Positions 34,515 to 43,286 of a DNA stretch of 64,000 bases are shown here, piece after piece. The stretch lies in NCBI GenBank assembly GCA_902493895.1, contig CABUQW010000003.1, positions 1 to 64,000 on the forward strand, in the 5' to 3' direction. The notes beneath the pieces were generated by a model, which was not told the origin of the DNA, searched no databases, and worked only from the letters and a program-made list of their open reading frames with translations. The position numbers and the translations under genes are program-made. This DNA is from an uncultured Collinsella sp. (GTDB lineage: Bacteria > Actinomycetota > Coriobacteriia > Coriobacteriales > Coriobacteriaceae). Within the stretch, counting starts at the first letter, position 1, and each line of letters begins with the position of its first letter.

Positions 34515-34592
34515 ATGGGGGCATGTCCGGCCTGCAAAAATGAGGGGTGCCGCGGTCTCGCCGGGCTGTGGCAAGAGAAGGGACAACCATGA
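34515..34592 (+). CDS. possible 25-residue Cys-rich peptide upstream of the oxidoreductase
   Basis: The short frame MGACPACKNEGCRGLAGLWQ plus EKGQP ends in TGA overlapping the oxidoreductase ATG (ATGA). A CPAC...C motif in so short a frame, ending exactly at a coupling overlap, is suggestive of a leader or metal-binding microprotein. The ribosome site (GGCGGG) is weak and chance is not excluded. Confidence 0.3.
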   Translation: MGACPACKNEGCRGLAGLWQEKGQP

Positions 34593-37366
34593 TTCTCAAC
34601 GGACCGGGGATTAGCTATACCGAGCCCGATATCGGCGCGGAGTTCGTGCCGCCGATACCGGAGCATCCGCGCGAGGCCATCGTCAAGCTGTGCGAGCACT
34701 GCACCAACCGCCTGCTGCATCGCGACGAGCTGCTGGGCTACGAGTACTGGTCGTTTGCCGAGGCCGCGACTGACGAGCAGGCCGAAGTGCTCTGCAAGAT
34801 GAAGATGCGCCGTCCCTATACGCTGCCCGAGATGGTCAAGCTCACCGGCATGCCCGAGGGCGATATCGAGAAGATACTCGACGATATGAGCTACACGGGC
34901 CTGCTCGAGTACAACTGGGAAAACCCCGAGCGCGCCAAGCAGTGGGTTCTGCCCATGCTGGTGCCGGGTTCTGCCGAGTTCCTCAACATGCGCGTGGGCC
35001 AGCTCGAGGAGCATCCGGTCTATGCCAAGTTCTTTGAGCAGGCATCCAAAGGCCCGCTGTCCAAGGCTACGCCGATGGTGCCGCCCGGAGGCGCCGGTAT
35101 CGGCATGCACGTCATTCCGGTCGAGAAGGCCATTGACGCCGCGAGCACCTCGGTGCCGATTGAGCATATCGAGCACTGGCTCGACAAATACGAGGGTAAG
35201 TATGCCGCCAGCACCTGCAGCTGCCGCGCGAGCCGTCGCGTGATGGGTGAGGGCTGTGCAGACGACCCGGCCGATTGGTGCATCGCCGTGGGCGATATGG
35301 CCGACTACGTGGTCGAGACCGATCGTGGCCATTACGTGACCCGCGACGAGGTTTACGACATCCTGCGCCAGGCCGAGGACAACGGCTTTGTGCACCAGAT
35401 CACCAACATCGACGGCGAGAACAAGATCTTCGCCATCTGCAACTGCAACGTCAACGTGTGCTACGCCCTGCGCACCTCGCAGCTGTTCAACACGCCCAAC
35501 CTGTCGCGCTCGGCCTATGTCGCCAAGGTCGAAAAGGACAAGTGCGTGGCCTGCGGTCGCTGCGTTGAGGTGTGTCCGGCCGGTGCCGCTAAGCTGGGCC
35601 AGAAGCTCTGCAGCAAAAAGGCCGGCGGACAGGTCCCCGAATATCCGCGCCAGGAGCTGCCCGATGCCACCAAGTGGGATCACACCAAGTGGTCGCCCAA
35701 CTACCGCAACGACAACCGTATCGAGACGCACGAGTCCGGCACCGCGCCCTGCAAGACGGCCTGCCCCGCGCATGTCGCCGTTCAGGGCTACTTAAAGCTC
35801 GCGGCGCAGGGTCGCTATGACGAGGCGCTGGCGCTCATCAAGCGCGAGAACCCGCTGCCCGCTATCTGCGGCCGCGTGTGCAATCGCCGCTGCGAGGATG
35901 CCTGCACCCGCGGTCGCGTGGACGAGGCCGTGGCTATCGACGAGGTCAAGAAGTTTATCGCCCAGCGCGATCTGGACGCCGCGACCCGCTATGTCCCGCC
36001 CGTGGTGACCCCGACGCGTGCCGGCGGCTTCGACCAGAAGATCGCCATCATCGGTGCCGGCCCGGCCGGTCTGTCCTGCGCCTTCTATCTGGCTGAGAAG
36101 GGCTACAAGCCCGTCGTATTCGAGAAGAACGAGCGCCCGGGCGGCATGCTCACCTACGGCATTCCCAGCTTTAAGCTGCAGAAGGATGTTATCGAGGCCG
36201 AGGTCGAGGTCATTCGCCTGATGGGCGCCGAGTTCCGCTATGGCGTGGAGGTCGGTCGCGATGTGACACTCGACGAGCTGCGCGAGCAGGGCTTTAAGGC
36301 CTTCTACGTGGCTATTGGCTGCCAGGGCGGCCGCCTCGCCGGTATTCCGGGCGAGGATGCCGAGGACGTGACCGTGGCCGTCGACTTCCTTCGCGAGGTT
36401 AACAGCGGCAAGATTGATACCCTGTCCGGCCGCACCATTGTGGTGGGCGGCGGCAACGTGGCCATCGACGTTGCCCGCAACGCCTGCCGTTTGGGTTCCG
36501 AGCACGTTGAGATGTTCTGCCTGGAGAGCGAGGCCCAGATGCCCGCCAGCGAGGAGGAGCGTCGCGAGGCCGTTGAGGACGGCGCTCACATCAGCTGCGG
36601 CTGGGGCCCCAAGGAGATTCACCTGGACGAGGCCGGTCGTGTGTGCGGTATCACCTTCAAGCGCTGCACGCGTGTCTTTGACGACGAGGGCCGTTTTGCG
36701 CCCGAGTACGACGAGAACGATCTGTGCCGCGTCGATGCCGACCGTGTCATCATGTCGATTGGCCAGTCCATTGTGTGGGGCGACCTGCTGGCTGGCTCCA
36801 AGGTGGAGCTCGGCCGCGGCCAGGGCGCCCTTGCCGATTCCCAGACCTATCAGACTGCCGAGCCCGACATCTTTGTGGGCGGCGACGTTTATACCGGTCC
36901 GAGCTTTGCCATCGATGCCATCGCCGCCGGTCACGAGGCCGCCGTGTCCATCCATCGCTTTGTGCAGCCGGGCTCCACGCTCACCATCGGCCGCAACCAG
37001 CGCCGCTACACCGCGCTCGACCGCGACGACGTTGTGCTCGAGGGCTACGACAACGCGAGCCGCGAGGTTGCGCATGTGGACCGCGAACGCGAGAAGGCTG
37101 CGCCGTTTAGCGAGTACGTCGAGACCTTTACCGAGGAGCAGGTGCGCGCCGAAACCGCCCGCTGCCTGGGCTGCGGTGCCTCAATCGTCGATCCCAACAA
37201 GTGCATCGGCTGCGGCCTGTGCACCACCAAGTGCGCGTTTGACGCCATCCATCTGGATCGCGACCGCCCCGAGTGCTCAACGATGGTCAAATACGAGCAA
37301 AAGCTCCCGAGCCTCGGCAAGTATGCTTTAAAGCGTGCCATCAAAATCAAGTTCGGTCGTAAATAG
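34589..37366 (+). CDS. multidomain Fe-S/FAD oxidoreductase (GltD-like fused to ferredoxin domains)
   Basis: A 925-residue cytoplasmic protein. Residues 1-300 are a helical/winged-helix and Cys-containing domain (LCEHCTNRLL, STCSCRASRR, CNCNVNVCYA). Then come a ferredoxin motif CVACGRCVEVCPAG (about 324-337) and a Cys-rich glutamate-synthase-small-subunit-like domain (APCKTACPAH, ICGRVCNRRCEDACTRG). The NAD(P)/FAD Rossmann pair follows (IAIIGAGPAGLSCAFYLAEKG near 488 and TIVVGGGNVAIDVARNACR near 620), and a last cluster region (CLGCG, CIGCGLCTTKCAF). Such proteins move electrons between NAD(P)H and low-potential partners. The partner is unknown. GAAGGG precedes the ATG at 34589. It is divergent from the TetR gene and probably repressed by it. 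Confidence 0.85.
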   Translation: MILNGPGISYTEPDIGAEFVPPIPEHPREAIVKLCEHCTNRLLHRDELLGYEYWSFAEAATDEQAEVLCKMKMRRPYTLPEMVKLTGMPEGDIEKILDDMSYTGLLEYNWENPERAKQWVLPMLVPGSAEFLNMRVGQLEEHPVYAKFFEQASKGPLSKATPMVPPGGAGIGMHVIPVEKAIDAASTSVPIEHIEHWLDKYEGKYAASTCSCRASRRVMGEGCADDPADWCIAVGDMADYVVETDRGHYVTRDEVYDILRQAEDNGFVHQITNIDGENKIFAICNCNVNVCYALRTSQLFNTPNLSRSAYVAKVEKDKCVACGRCVEVCPAGAAKLGQKLCSKKAGGQVPEYPRQELPDATKWDHTKWSPNYRNDNRIETHESGTAPCKTACPAHVAVQGYLKLAAQGRYDEALALIKRENPLPAICGRVCNRRCEDACTRGRVDEAVAIDEVKKFIAQRDLDAATRYVPPVVTPTRAGGFDQKIAIIGAGPAGLSCAFYLAEKGYKPVVFEKNERPGGMLTYGIPSFKLQKDVIEAEVEVIRLMGAEFRYGVEVGRDVTLDELREQGFKAFYVAIGCQGGRLAGIPGEDAEDVTVAVDFLREVNSGKIDTLSGRTIVVGGGNVAIDVARNACRLGSEHVEMFCLESEAQMPASEEERREAVEDGAHISCGWGPKEIHLDEAGRVCGITFKRCTRVFDDEGRFAPEYDENDLCRVDADRVIMSIGQSIVWGDLLAGSKVELGRGQGALADSQTYQTAEPDIFVGGDVYTGPSFAIDAIAAGHEAAVSIHRFVQPGSTLTIGRNQRRYTALDRDDVVLEGYDNASREVAHVDREREKAAPFSEYVETFTEEQVRAETARCLGCGASIVDPNKCIGCGLCTTKCAFDAIHLDRDRPECSTMVKYEQKLPSLGKYALKRAIKIKFGRK

Positions 37367-37462
37367 GTAACCATGGCGGGTAAGGGGACGGCGCAGACTA
37401 GACTTCGCCGTCCCCTTGCTTTGAGTTTGCATCGCATCAACCGTTGTTGAAAGGTTTCTACC

Positions 37463-37891
37463 TTGCATGAATTGGGAATCGTTTATCACATTATTCGCGA
37501 TGTTGAGAACGTGGCGCGCGCCAATGGCGTGCGTCGCGTTTCGAGCGTGACGTTGCTACTGGGCGAGGTCTCGGGCGTCGTTCCCGACTTGCTGCTCGAC
37601 GCTTGGCGCTGGGCAGCAGATAAAAAGCCTATCACCGAGGGCTCGGAGCTTATCGTGGAGCCCGTCGAGGCCGTGACACATTGCGAGGCGTGCGGCTGCG
37701 ACTACGCGACGGTCGAGCACGGCAAGACCTGTCCCCAGTGCGGTAGCGGCGAGACCTATTTGCTGCAGGGTCAAGAGGTAATGATCAAACAGATCGAGAC
37801 CCCCGACGAGGACCCGGCAGACGCTGCTCCTGACGGCCTCTCCGACGCCCCCGATGCCGTCGACGCCGCCAACCCACTCCACATCGCCTAA
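37463..37891 (+). CDS. hypA: hydrogenase nickel-insertion protein HypA
   Basis: HypA delivers Ni2+ to hydrogenase precursors, with HypB. It starts MHELGIVYHII; the invariant His2 is a nickel ligand, so the start must be the TTG at 37463, with AAAGG upstream. The zinc site is CEACGCDY (residues 74-77) with CPQCGSGE (about 92-95). Length is 142 residues because of an acidic tail (about 113-142) beyond the normal end. It lies 96 bp after the oxidoreductase and 26 kb from the other hyp genes; no hypB is seen. Confidence 0.92.
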   Translation: MHELGIVYHIIRDVENVARANGVRRVSSVTLLLGEVSGVVPDLLLDAWRWAADKKPITEGSELIVEPVEAVTHCEACGCDYATVEHGKTCPQCGSGETYLLQGQEVMIKQIETPDEDPADAAPDGLSDAPDAVDAANPLHIA

Positions 37892-38228
37892 CATCCAATG
37901 ACTACATGGGCTAGAGTTCTAAACATATTTGCTTCGGTTAGTCAAGTCATGTCTGTTTAAACAAAATGGTGGCACGCAGACGCATTGGAATCCACCTAAA
38001 AGAGGTCTTAACGAACAGTGCACCTTTATATGTCTTTGAAAGCAATCAGCAAATCACGTTTTAGCAGGCAATAAGCTGTAAACCGGCAACGTAATCAATT
38101 TGTAACAAACTTAGACGTTTAAACAGATAAACCAACCATTTGCGAATTTAGCTATAATTCCACAATCCAAACAGGTATACTCCTTTCATGTCGTGTAGGA
38201 AATACGTAGACAAAAAGGAGGTTATGTG
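37892..38228. other. intergenic region with paired GTTTAAAC sites (PTS promoter)
   Basis: There is no gene in these 337 bp. TCTGTTTAAAC at 37952-37962 and its complement GTTTAAACAGA at 38117-38127 are both centred on the palindrome GTTTAAAC, 165 bp apart, and could be operators able to loop. TATAAT at 38153-38158 is a good -10 element about 70 bp before the EIIAB gene; a matching -35 is weak. Confidence 0.5.
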
Positions 38229-39218
38229 ATGGTAAGTATTGTTCTTGCTAGCCACGGGGACTTGGCAGCTGGAATCAAGCAGACGGGCTCGATGGTCTTT
38301 GGCGATCAGCCGTCTGTTGCCGTGGTCTCGCTCGAGCCGAGCATGGGCCCCGACGACTTCCGTGCCAAGGTCGAGGAAGCAGTCGCTTCCTTCGAGGACC
38401 AGGAGCAGGTGCTCTTCCTCGTTGATCTGTGGGGCGGCACGCCGTTCAACCAGATCAGCGGACTCATCGAGGGCCACGATTCCTGGGCTATCGTCACCGG
38501 TGTCAACCTGCCTATGCTCATCGAGGCATATTCGCAGCGCTTTGACGCAAAGAACACTGCACATGCGATCGCAAAACATCTCGTGACTGAGGCTAAGGCT
38601 GGCGTGCGTGTCAAGCCCGAGTCTCTGGAGCCCGAGGAGAAGAAGCCGGCTGCGGCCGCCGCTGCTCCTGCAGGCGCCATCCCTCCGGGAACGGTCATCG
38701 GCGATGGGCACATCAAGATCGCCCACGTCCGTATCGACACCCGTCTGCTTCATGGTCAGGTGGCCACCACGTGGACCAAGCAGATCAACCCCAACCGCAT
38801 CATCGTGGTTTCCGACGGCGTTGCTCACGACGAGCTCCGCAAGACCATGATCGAGCAGGCTGCCCCTCCGGGAGTCCATGCCAACGTCGTGCCCATCAAG
38901 AAGATGGCCGAGGTCGTCAAGGACACGCGCTTTGGTGACACCAAGGCCATGCTGCTCTTCGAGAACCCGCAGGATCTGCTCAGGGCCATCGAGGCCGGCG
39001 TCGACATCAAGGAAGTCAACATCGGTTCCATGGCTCACTCCAAGGGCAAGGTCGTCGTCACCAACGCCGTCGCTATGGGCGATGATGACGTTAAGACTCT
39101 CGAGGCCCTCAAGGCCAAGGGCGTCAAGTTCGAGGTCCGCAAGGTTCCTTCGGATTCCTCCGAGGATCTCGACGCCATGTTGAAGAAAGCTAAGGCCGAA
39201 CTGGCCGCTCAAGCATAG
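38229..39218 (+). CDS. manX: mannose-family PTS EIIAB
   Basis: A fused EIIA-EIIB cytoplasmic component of the mannose-family phosphotransferase system. The IIA domain (1-130) has the phosphorylated His in VLASHGDLAAGI (residue 9) and VDLWGGTPFNQ. An Ala/Pro linker (about 135-155) follows, then IIB with IAHVRIDTRLLHGQVATTWT (phospho-His near 177). The length of 329 residues is as in ManX/ManL. AAGGAGG precedes the ATG. It is first of EIIAB-EIIC-EIID-manO. Substrate may be mannose, glucose or a related sugar. Confidence 0.93.
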   Translation: MVSIVLASHGDLAAGIKQTGSMVFGDQPSVAVVSLEPSMGPDDFRAKVEEAVASFEDQEQVLFLVDLWGGTPFNQISGLIEGHDSWAIVTGVNLPMLIEAYSQRFDAKNTAHAIAKHLVTEAKAGVRVKPESLEPEEKKPAAAAAAPAGAIPPGTVIGDGHIKIAHVRIDTRLLHGQVATTWTKQINPNRIIVVSDGVAHDELRKTMIEQAAPPGVHANVVPIKKMAEVVKDTRFGDTKAMLLFENPQDLLRAIEAGVDIKEVNIGSMAHSKGKVVVTNAVAMGDDDVKTLEALKAKGVKFEVRKVPSDSSEDLDAMLKKAKAELAAQA

Positions 39219-39236
39219 TAAAGGAGGGTCCGATAC

Positions 39237-40055
39237 ATGTCTGCAATCACTATTCTGCTTGTTGCGATTGTCGCGTTGCTTGCCGGTATGGAAGGCATTC
39301 TGGATGAGTTCCAGTTCCATCAGCCGCTCGTGGCATGCACGCTTATCGGTCTCGTAACCGGTCACCTTCAGGAGGGCATCCTCCTGGGCGGTTCGCTCCA
39401 GATGATGGCCCTTGGCTGGGCTAACGTCGGCGCCGCCGTCGCGCCTGATGCCGCTCTGGCTTCGGTCGCTTCTTCGATCATCATGGTGCTCGCCCTCAAC
39501 GGTGGCGCCACCGATTCGGCCAAGGCCGTTACCGCCGCCATCGCCGTCGCCGTCCCGCTGTCGGTCGCTGGTCTGTTCCTGACCATGATCTGCCGTACCC
39601 TGGCCACCGCTATCGCTCACGCCATGGACGGTTGCGCCGAGAAGGGCGACTTCTCCGGCATCGAGCGCTGGCAGTACGCTGCCATCCTCATGCAGGGCCT
39701 TCGCATCGCCATCCCGGCAGTACTTCTGTGCATCATCCCGGCCGAGGCCGTTACCAACGCGCTTAACGCTATGCCCGACTGGCTGTCCGGCGGCATGGCT
39801 GTCGGCGGCGGCATGGTCGCTTCCGTCGGTTACGCCATGGTCATCAACATGATGGCCACCAAGGAGACCTGGCCGTTCTTCATCCTCGGCTTTGTCCTTG
39901 CTGCCATCCCTCAGCTCACGCTGATCGCCCTTGGCCTCATCGGCATCTCCCTTGCCCTCATCTACCTTGGCCTTAAGGATCTGGCCAAGCAGGGTGGCGG
40001 CATGGGCGGTGGCTCCGGTGACCCGCTCGGCGACATTCTGAACGATTACGAGTAG
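39237..40055 (+). CDS. manY: mannose-family PTS EIIC
   Basis: Sugar-channel subunit of the mannose-type permease. A 272-residue hydrophobic protein begins MSAITILLVAIVALLAGMEG and has LVACTLIGLVTGHLQEGILLGGSLQMMALGWANVGAAVAPD near residue 30, characteristic of the EIIC-Man family, with about six to eight membrane segments. The C-terminal Gly-rich tail ends in NDYE. It begins 18 bp after EIIAB with AAGGAGGG. Confidence 0.94.
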   Translation: MSAITILLVAIVALLAGMEGILDEFQFHQPLVACTLIGLVTGHLQEGILLGGSLQMMALGWANVGAAVAPDAALASVASSIIMVLALNGGATDSAKAVTAAIAVAVPLSVAGLFLTMICRTLATAIAHAMDGCAEKGDFSGIERWQYAAILMQGLRIAIPAVLLCIIPAEAVTNALNAMPDWLSGGMAVGGGMVASVGYAMVINMMATKETWPFFILGFVLAAIPQLTLIALGLIGISLALIYLGLKDLAKQGGGMGGGSGDPLGDILNDYE

Positions 40056-40071
40056 GAGGGGAGTGATACAT

Positions 40072-40992
40072 ATGGCAGAGAACAAGATTCAGCTCACCAA
40101 GGCTGACCGCAAGAAGGTTTGCTTCCGTCATCAGTTCCTTCAGGGCTCGTGGAACTACGAGCGTATGCAGAACGGCGGCTGGTGCTTCGCAATGATCCCT
40201 GCGATCAAGAAGCTCTACACCAACAAGGATGACCAGATTGCCGCTCTTAAGCGCCACCTGGAGTTCTATAACACCCATCCCTATGTTTCCGCCCCCGTCA
40301 TTGGCGTCACCCTCGCTCTCGAGGAGGAGCGCGCCAACGGTGCCCCGATCGACGACGTCGCCATTCAGGGCGTCAAGGTCGGTATGATGGGCCCGCTCGC
40401 CGGCGTCGGCGACCCCGCCTTCTGGTTCACCCTTCGCCCGATTCTGGGCGCTCTGGGCGCTTCCCTGGCCCTGTCCGGCAGCATCGCCGGTCCGCTGCTG
40501 TTCTTCTTCGCGTGGAACATCATCCGTTACGCCTTCCTGTGGTACACGCAGGAGTTTGGCTACAAGGTCGGCTCCTCCATCGCCAAGGACCTCTCCGGCG
40601 GTCTGATGGGCAAGGTCACCGAGGGTGCTTCCATCCTGGGTATGTTCATCATCGGCGCCCTGGTCGAGCGCTGGGTGTCCATCTCCTTCACCCCGGTCGT
40701 CTCCAAGGTCACGCAGTCTGCTGGCGCCTTTATCGACTGGGCTAACCTGCCCTCCGGTTCTGAGGGTGTCAAGGAAGCACTGACGATGTATAACTCCATC
40801 GGTGCTAACGCTCTTGATCAGGTGAAGGTCACCACGCTTCAGGCCAACCTCGATCAGCTCATCCCCGGTCTTGCCGCCGTGTGCCTGACCCTGCTGGTCT
40901 GCAAGCTCCTCAAGAAGAAGGTCAGCCCGATCGTCATCATCCTGGCTCTCTTCGCCATCGGCATCATCGGTCGCGTCTGCGGCTTCATGTAA
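40072..40992 (+). CDS. manZ: mannose-family PTS EIID
   Basis: The second membrane subunit of the permease, 306 residues. The soluble N-terminal part has FRHQFLQGSWNYERMQNGGWCFAMIPAIKKLY and FYNTHPYVSAPVIGVTLALEEE. VGMMGPLAGVGDPAFWFTLRPI is diagnostic of EIID. A C-terminal membrane helix follows near 280. The ATG at 40072 has AGGAGGGGAG upstream. It starts 16 bp after EIIC. Confidence 0.94.
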   Translation: MAENKIQLTKADRKKVCFRHQFLQGSWNYERMQNGGWCFAMIPAIKKLYTNKDDQIAALKRHLEFYNTHPYVSAPVIGVTLALEEERANGAPIDDVAIQGVKVGMMGPLAGVGDPAFWFTLRPILGALGASLALSGSIAGPLLFFFAWNIIRYAFLWYTQEFGYKVGSSIAKDLSGGLMGKVTEGASILGMFIIGALVERWVSISFTPVVSKVTQSAGAFIDWANLPSGSEGVKEALTMYNSIGANALDQVKVTTLQANLDQLIPGLAAVCLTLLVCKLLKKKVSPIVIILALFAIGIIGRVCGFM

Positions 40993-41112
40993 GCACGTTT
41001 CGGCTTAAGACCGAGAATTGCTAGGCAAGGGCTTTTGAGCCATTGAAACGGACCGCACCCGGTGGGTACACTGGATGCGGTCCGATTGTTTTATTTGGAG
41101 GGCGAGGTGCGC

Positions 41113-41511
41113 ATGGCGCAATCTCAGAACAGCACGGTCGATTTGGCAACGCCGGCAACCTGCCTGATGGGGCTTACCAGTCACGGTAACGTAATGGTGG
41201 GCAATAAGGCGTTCGAGTATTACAACGAGCGCAATCCCGAGGATTATATTCAAATTCCGTGGGACGAGGTCGACTATATTGCCGCCGAGGTTTTGCGCGG
41301 CACCAAGAAGATTACGCGTTTTGCCATCTTCACCAAGGACAACGGTCACTTTACGTTTTCGACGCGCGACGACAAAGAGACGTTGCGCGCGGTCCGCAAG
41401 TACGTCGACGAGGACAAGCTCGTGCGCTCGCCCGACTTTATCGACGTGACCGCCAAGGGTGCCAAGAGCATCCCCTCCGTCATCAAAGGCCTTTTCCATA
41501 AAGGTAACTAG
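41113..41511 (+). CDS. manO: ManO-like protein (DUF956)
   Basis: A 132-residue protein matching the DUF956/ManO pattern: ATCLMGLTSHGNVMVGNKAF at the start, IQIPWDEVDYIAAEV, then TRFAIFTKDNGHFTFSTRD. These small proteins are commonly encoded at the end of mannose PTS operons; their function, probably regulatory, is not settled. The ATG at 41113 follows TTGGAGGGCGAGG. It lies 120 bp after EIID and is the likely last gene of the operon. Confidence 0.85.
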   Translation: MAQSQNSTVDLATPATCLMGLTSHGNVMVGNKAFEYYNERNPEDYIQIPWDEVDYIAAEVLRGTKKITRFAIFTKDNGHFTFSTRDDKETLRAVRKYVDEDKLVRSPDFIDVTAKGAKSIPSVIKGLFHKGN

Positions 41512-41527
41512 TCACCTGCGATAGATG

Positions 41528-41700
41528 GCGGAAAATGCATCCCGGAATTCGTTCTCATTCCGGGATGCATTTTCCTTTTGAGCGCCAGTTGGGAAAGCTT
41601 GTCCCATTTTTTAGCCGAATACCGGGATGGAATTTCCCTTACATGTGGTTAGAGGAAACCCCATCCCATTATTTTGCGTTATTCTGGGTTATAATTTTCC
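41528..41700. repeat. structured repeat family 2, locus 3
   Basis: GGAAAATGCATCCCGGAAT pairs with ATTCCGGGATGCATTTTCC (19-bp perfect arms around TCGTTCTC). It is followed by GGGATGGAATTTCCC with GGAAACCCCATCCC. The stem architecture is as at 5226 and 18185 with different bases. It occupies most of the gap between manO and the tRNA; no gene is seen. Confidence 0.6.
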
Positions 41701-41803
41701 GTTATTGAGAAGGCTCTACGGCGATAATTCGCTGCAGAGCCTTCTTGATGAGTGGCCATGCGCTACATGGCCAAGGGGCAAATCTGCTACACTAGTACAA
41801 CAT

Positions 41804-41879
41804 GCCTCCGTAGCTCAGGGGATAGAGCACCGCTCTCCTAAAGCGGGTGTCGACGGTTCGAATCCGCCCGGGGGCACCA
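41804..41879 (+). tRNA. tRNA-Arg (anticodon CCT)
   Basis: The cloverleaf folds fully. The acceptor GCCTCCG pairs with CGGGGGC and the D arm is GCTC...GAGC. The anticodon stem CCGCT/AGCGG holds the loop CTCCTAA, the T arm is CGGGC-type with TTCGAAT, and encoded CCA is at 41877-41879. It reads AGG codons. Its 3' end is duplicated at 45032, so it served as an integration target. Confidence 0.93.
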
Positions 41880-41969
41880 GGGAATATGACGGCGTCGCGG
41901 GAGCGGCGCCGTTTCTGGTTTGCGGGGGCCGCCGGCGGATTCGGGCCGTCGACACCCGCGTCACCAATT
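41857..41969. repeat. left boundary repeat of the island (attL-like)
   Basis: 43 bp (41857-41899), starting in the T loop of tRNA-Arg, are repeated exactly at 45032-45074; similarity continues for about 75 bp more. The segment 41945-41969 is also repeated exactly at 44988-45012. Part of this DNA (41930-41960) is an imperfect reverse complement of the tRNA 3' half. Confidence 0.7.
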
Positions 41970-42136
41970 GCGTCTAGAGCCCTCCGGTAGAGTGTCCAAG
42001 CCCTAAAGCCCAGTTGATGCTACGGGGTTTAGAGGCGGACTGAAGCAAGGGGAAGACATGTCCGCTCGGGGTGATAGACTAACGCTGTGGTAAATACAGG
42101 ACAGTTTGACCGTTTTTCAACCAAGATAGGCGTCCC

Positions 42137-43285
42137 ATGCAACTAAATGCAGCTGATATAGCGCAAAAGAGAATTGACCTCGGCCTCACCCAAAAGGAGT
42201 TCGCCGCCGCCCTTGGTATGGGCTCGTCTGGCGAACGCACCGTTCGGCGCTGGGAGTCTGGGGATACTAGTCCAACGGCGGCTGAATGCGCCTTTATCGC
42301 ATCGCTCGATGCGGGGGCTCCATTTGACCAAGGGGAGCGCAGCGACGCGCCTTTTACCTTCTGCGATCTCTTCGCGGGCATCGGCGGTATACGAATGCCG
42401 TTCCAGGAGCTTGGCGGTAGGTGCGTCTTCTCTTGCGAGTGGGATAAGTTCGCCCAGAAAACCTACCGGATGAACTATGGAGAGACCCCGGCGGGCGACA
42501 TCCGTCAGGTCGCATCAAACGATATACCGGACTTCGATGTCCTGCTCGCAGGCTTTCCTTGTCAGCCATTCTCCCTTGCAGGCGTTTCGAAGAAGCAATC
42601 TTTGGGGAGACCCACCGGCTTTGAGGATAAAACGCAGGGAACCCTCTTTTTCGAGGTCGCTCGCATCATACGCGACAAGCGCCCGAAGGCCTTCTTGCTT
42701 GAGAACGTTAAGAACCTTACGAGTCACGACGGCGGGAAGACCTTCAAGGTCATACGACAGACGCTTGAGGAGGACCTTGGATACCATATTTTCTGGAAAG
42801 TGCTTGATTCAAAAAACTGGACGTGCCAGCACAGGGAGCGCATCTACATCGTGGGGTTCAGGGAGGAAGTTCCCTTCTCGTGGGATGACCTTGAGGTGCC
42901 GGGACCGGGACATACGCTAGGGGAAATCCTCGAAGAGCAACCAAACGAACGCTACACCATTTCGGATAAGCTATGGGCCTATCTGCGCGCCTATCGCGAA
43001 AAGCATGAGGCGGCGGGCCACGGCTTTGGATACTCGATGGTCGGCCCAGAGGACACGACAAGGACGCTTTCCGCCCGGTACCACAAGGATGGCAGCGAGA
43101 TTCTGGTCGGGCAGGAAGGAAAAAACCCTCGTAAACTCACTCCCCGCGAATGCGCGCGCCTGCAAGGATTTCCCGATGAGTTCATCATCCCGGTGTCGGA
43201 TACTCAGGCATACAGGCAGTTCGGCAACTCCGTGACCGTGCCGGTCGTGCGCTCGGTCGCGAAGTTGATGATGGAGGTGTTCTAG
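42137..43285 (+). CDS. DNA (cytosine-5) methyltransferase with N-terminal HTH, EcoRII/Dcm-like
   Basis: It methylates C5 of cytosine in the target of the adjacent nuclease. Residues 1-60 form a helix-turn-helix (KRIDLGLTQKEFAAALGM...ERTVRRWESG), which in SsoII/EcoRII-type enzymes represses the gene's own promoter. The catalytic part carries motif I FCDLFAGIGG, IV GFPCQPFSLAG (nucleophile Cys), VI LLENVKNL, VIII CQHRERIYIVG, IX TRTLSARYHKDG and X YRQFGNSVTVPVV. GHGFGYSMV before motif IX resembles the Dcm target region, suggesting CCWGG or CCNGG (inference). One base separates it from the nuclease gene. Confidence 0.9.
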   Translation: MQLNAADIAQKRIDLGLTQKEFAAALGMGSSGERTVRRWESGDTSPTAAECAFIASLDAGAPFDQGERSDAPFTFCDLFAGIGGIRMPFQELGGRCVFSCEWDKFAQKTYRMNYGETPAGDIRQVASNDIPDFDVLLAGFPCQPFSLAGVSKKQSLGRPTGFEDKTQGTLFFEVARIIRDKRPKAFLLENVKNLTSHDGGKTFKVIRQTLEEDLGYHIFWKVLDSKNWTCQHRERIYIVGFREEVPFSWDDLEVPGPGHTLGEILEEQPNERYTISDKLWAYLRAYREKHEAAGHGFGYSMVGPEDTTRTLSARYHKDGSEILVGQEGKNPRKLTPRECARLQGFPDEFIIPVSDTQAYRQFGNSVTVPVVRSVAKLMMEVF

Positions 43286-43286
43286 G

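Noticed and set aside
37969..37990. Sigma-54-type promoter (TGGCAC...GC) before the mannose PTS, as in some Firmicutes
   Set aside because: GG and GC are 9 rather than 10 bp apart, and no sigma-54 activator gene is nearby.
38148..40085. 645-codon minus-strand frame opposite the mannose PTS genes
   Set aside because: Spans two well-supported plus-strand genes and their gap; no recognisable domain, shadow of codon bias.
41627..41977. 116-codon plus-strand frame across tRNA-Arg
   Set aside because: Overlaps the tRNA and a structured repeat; no ribosome site.
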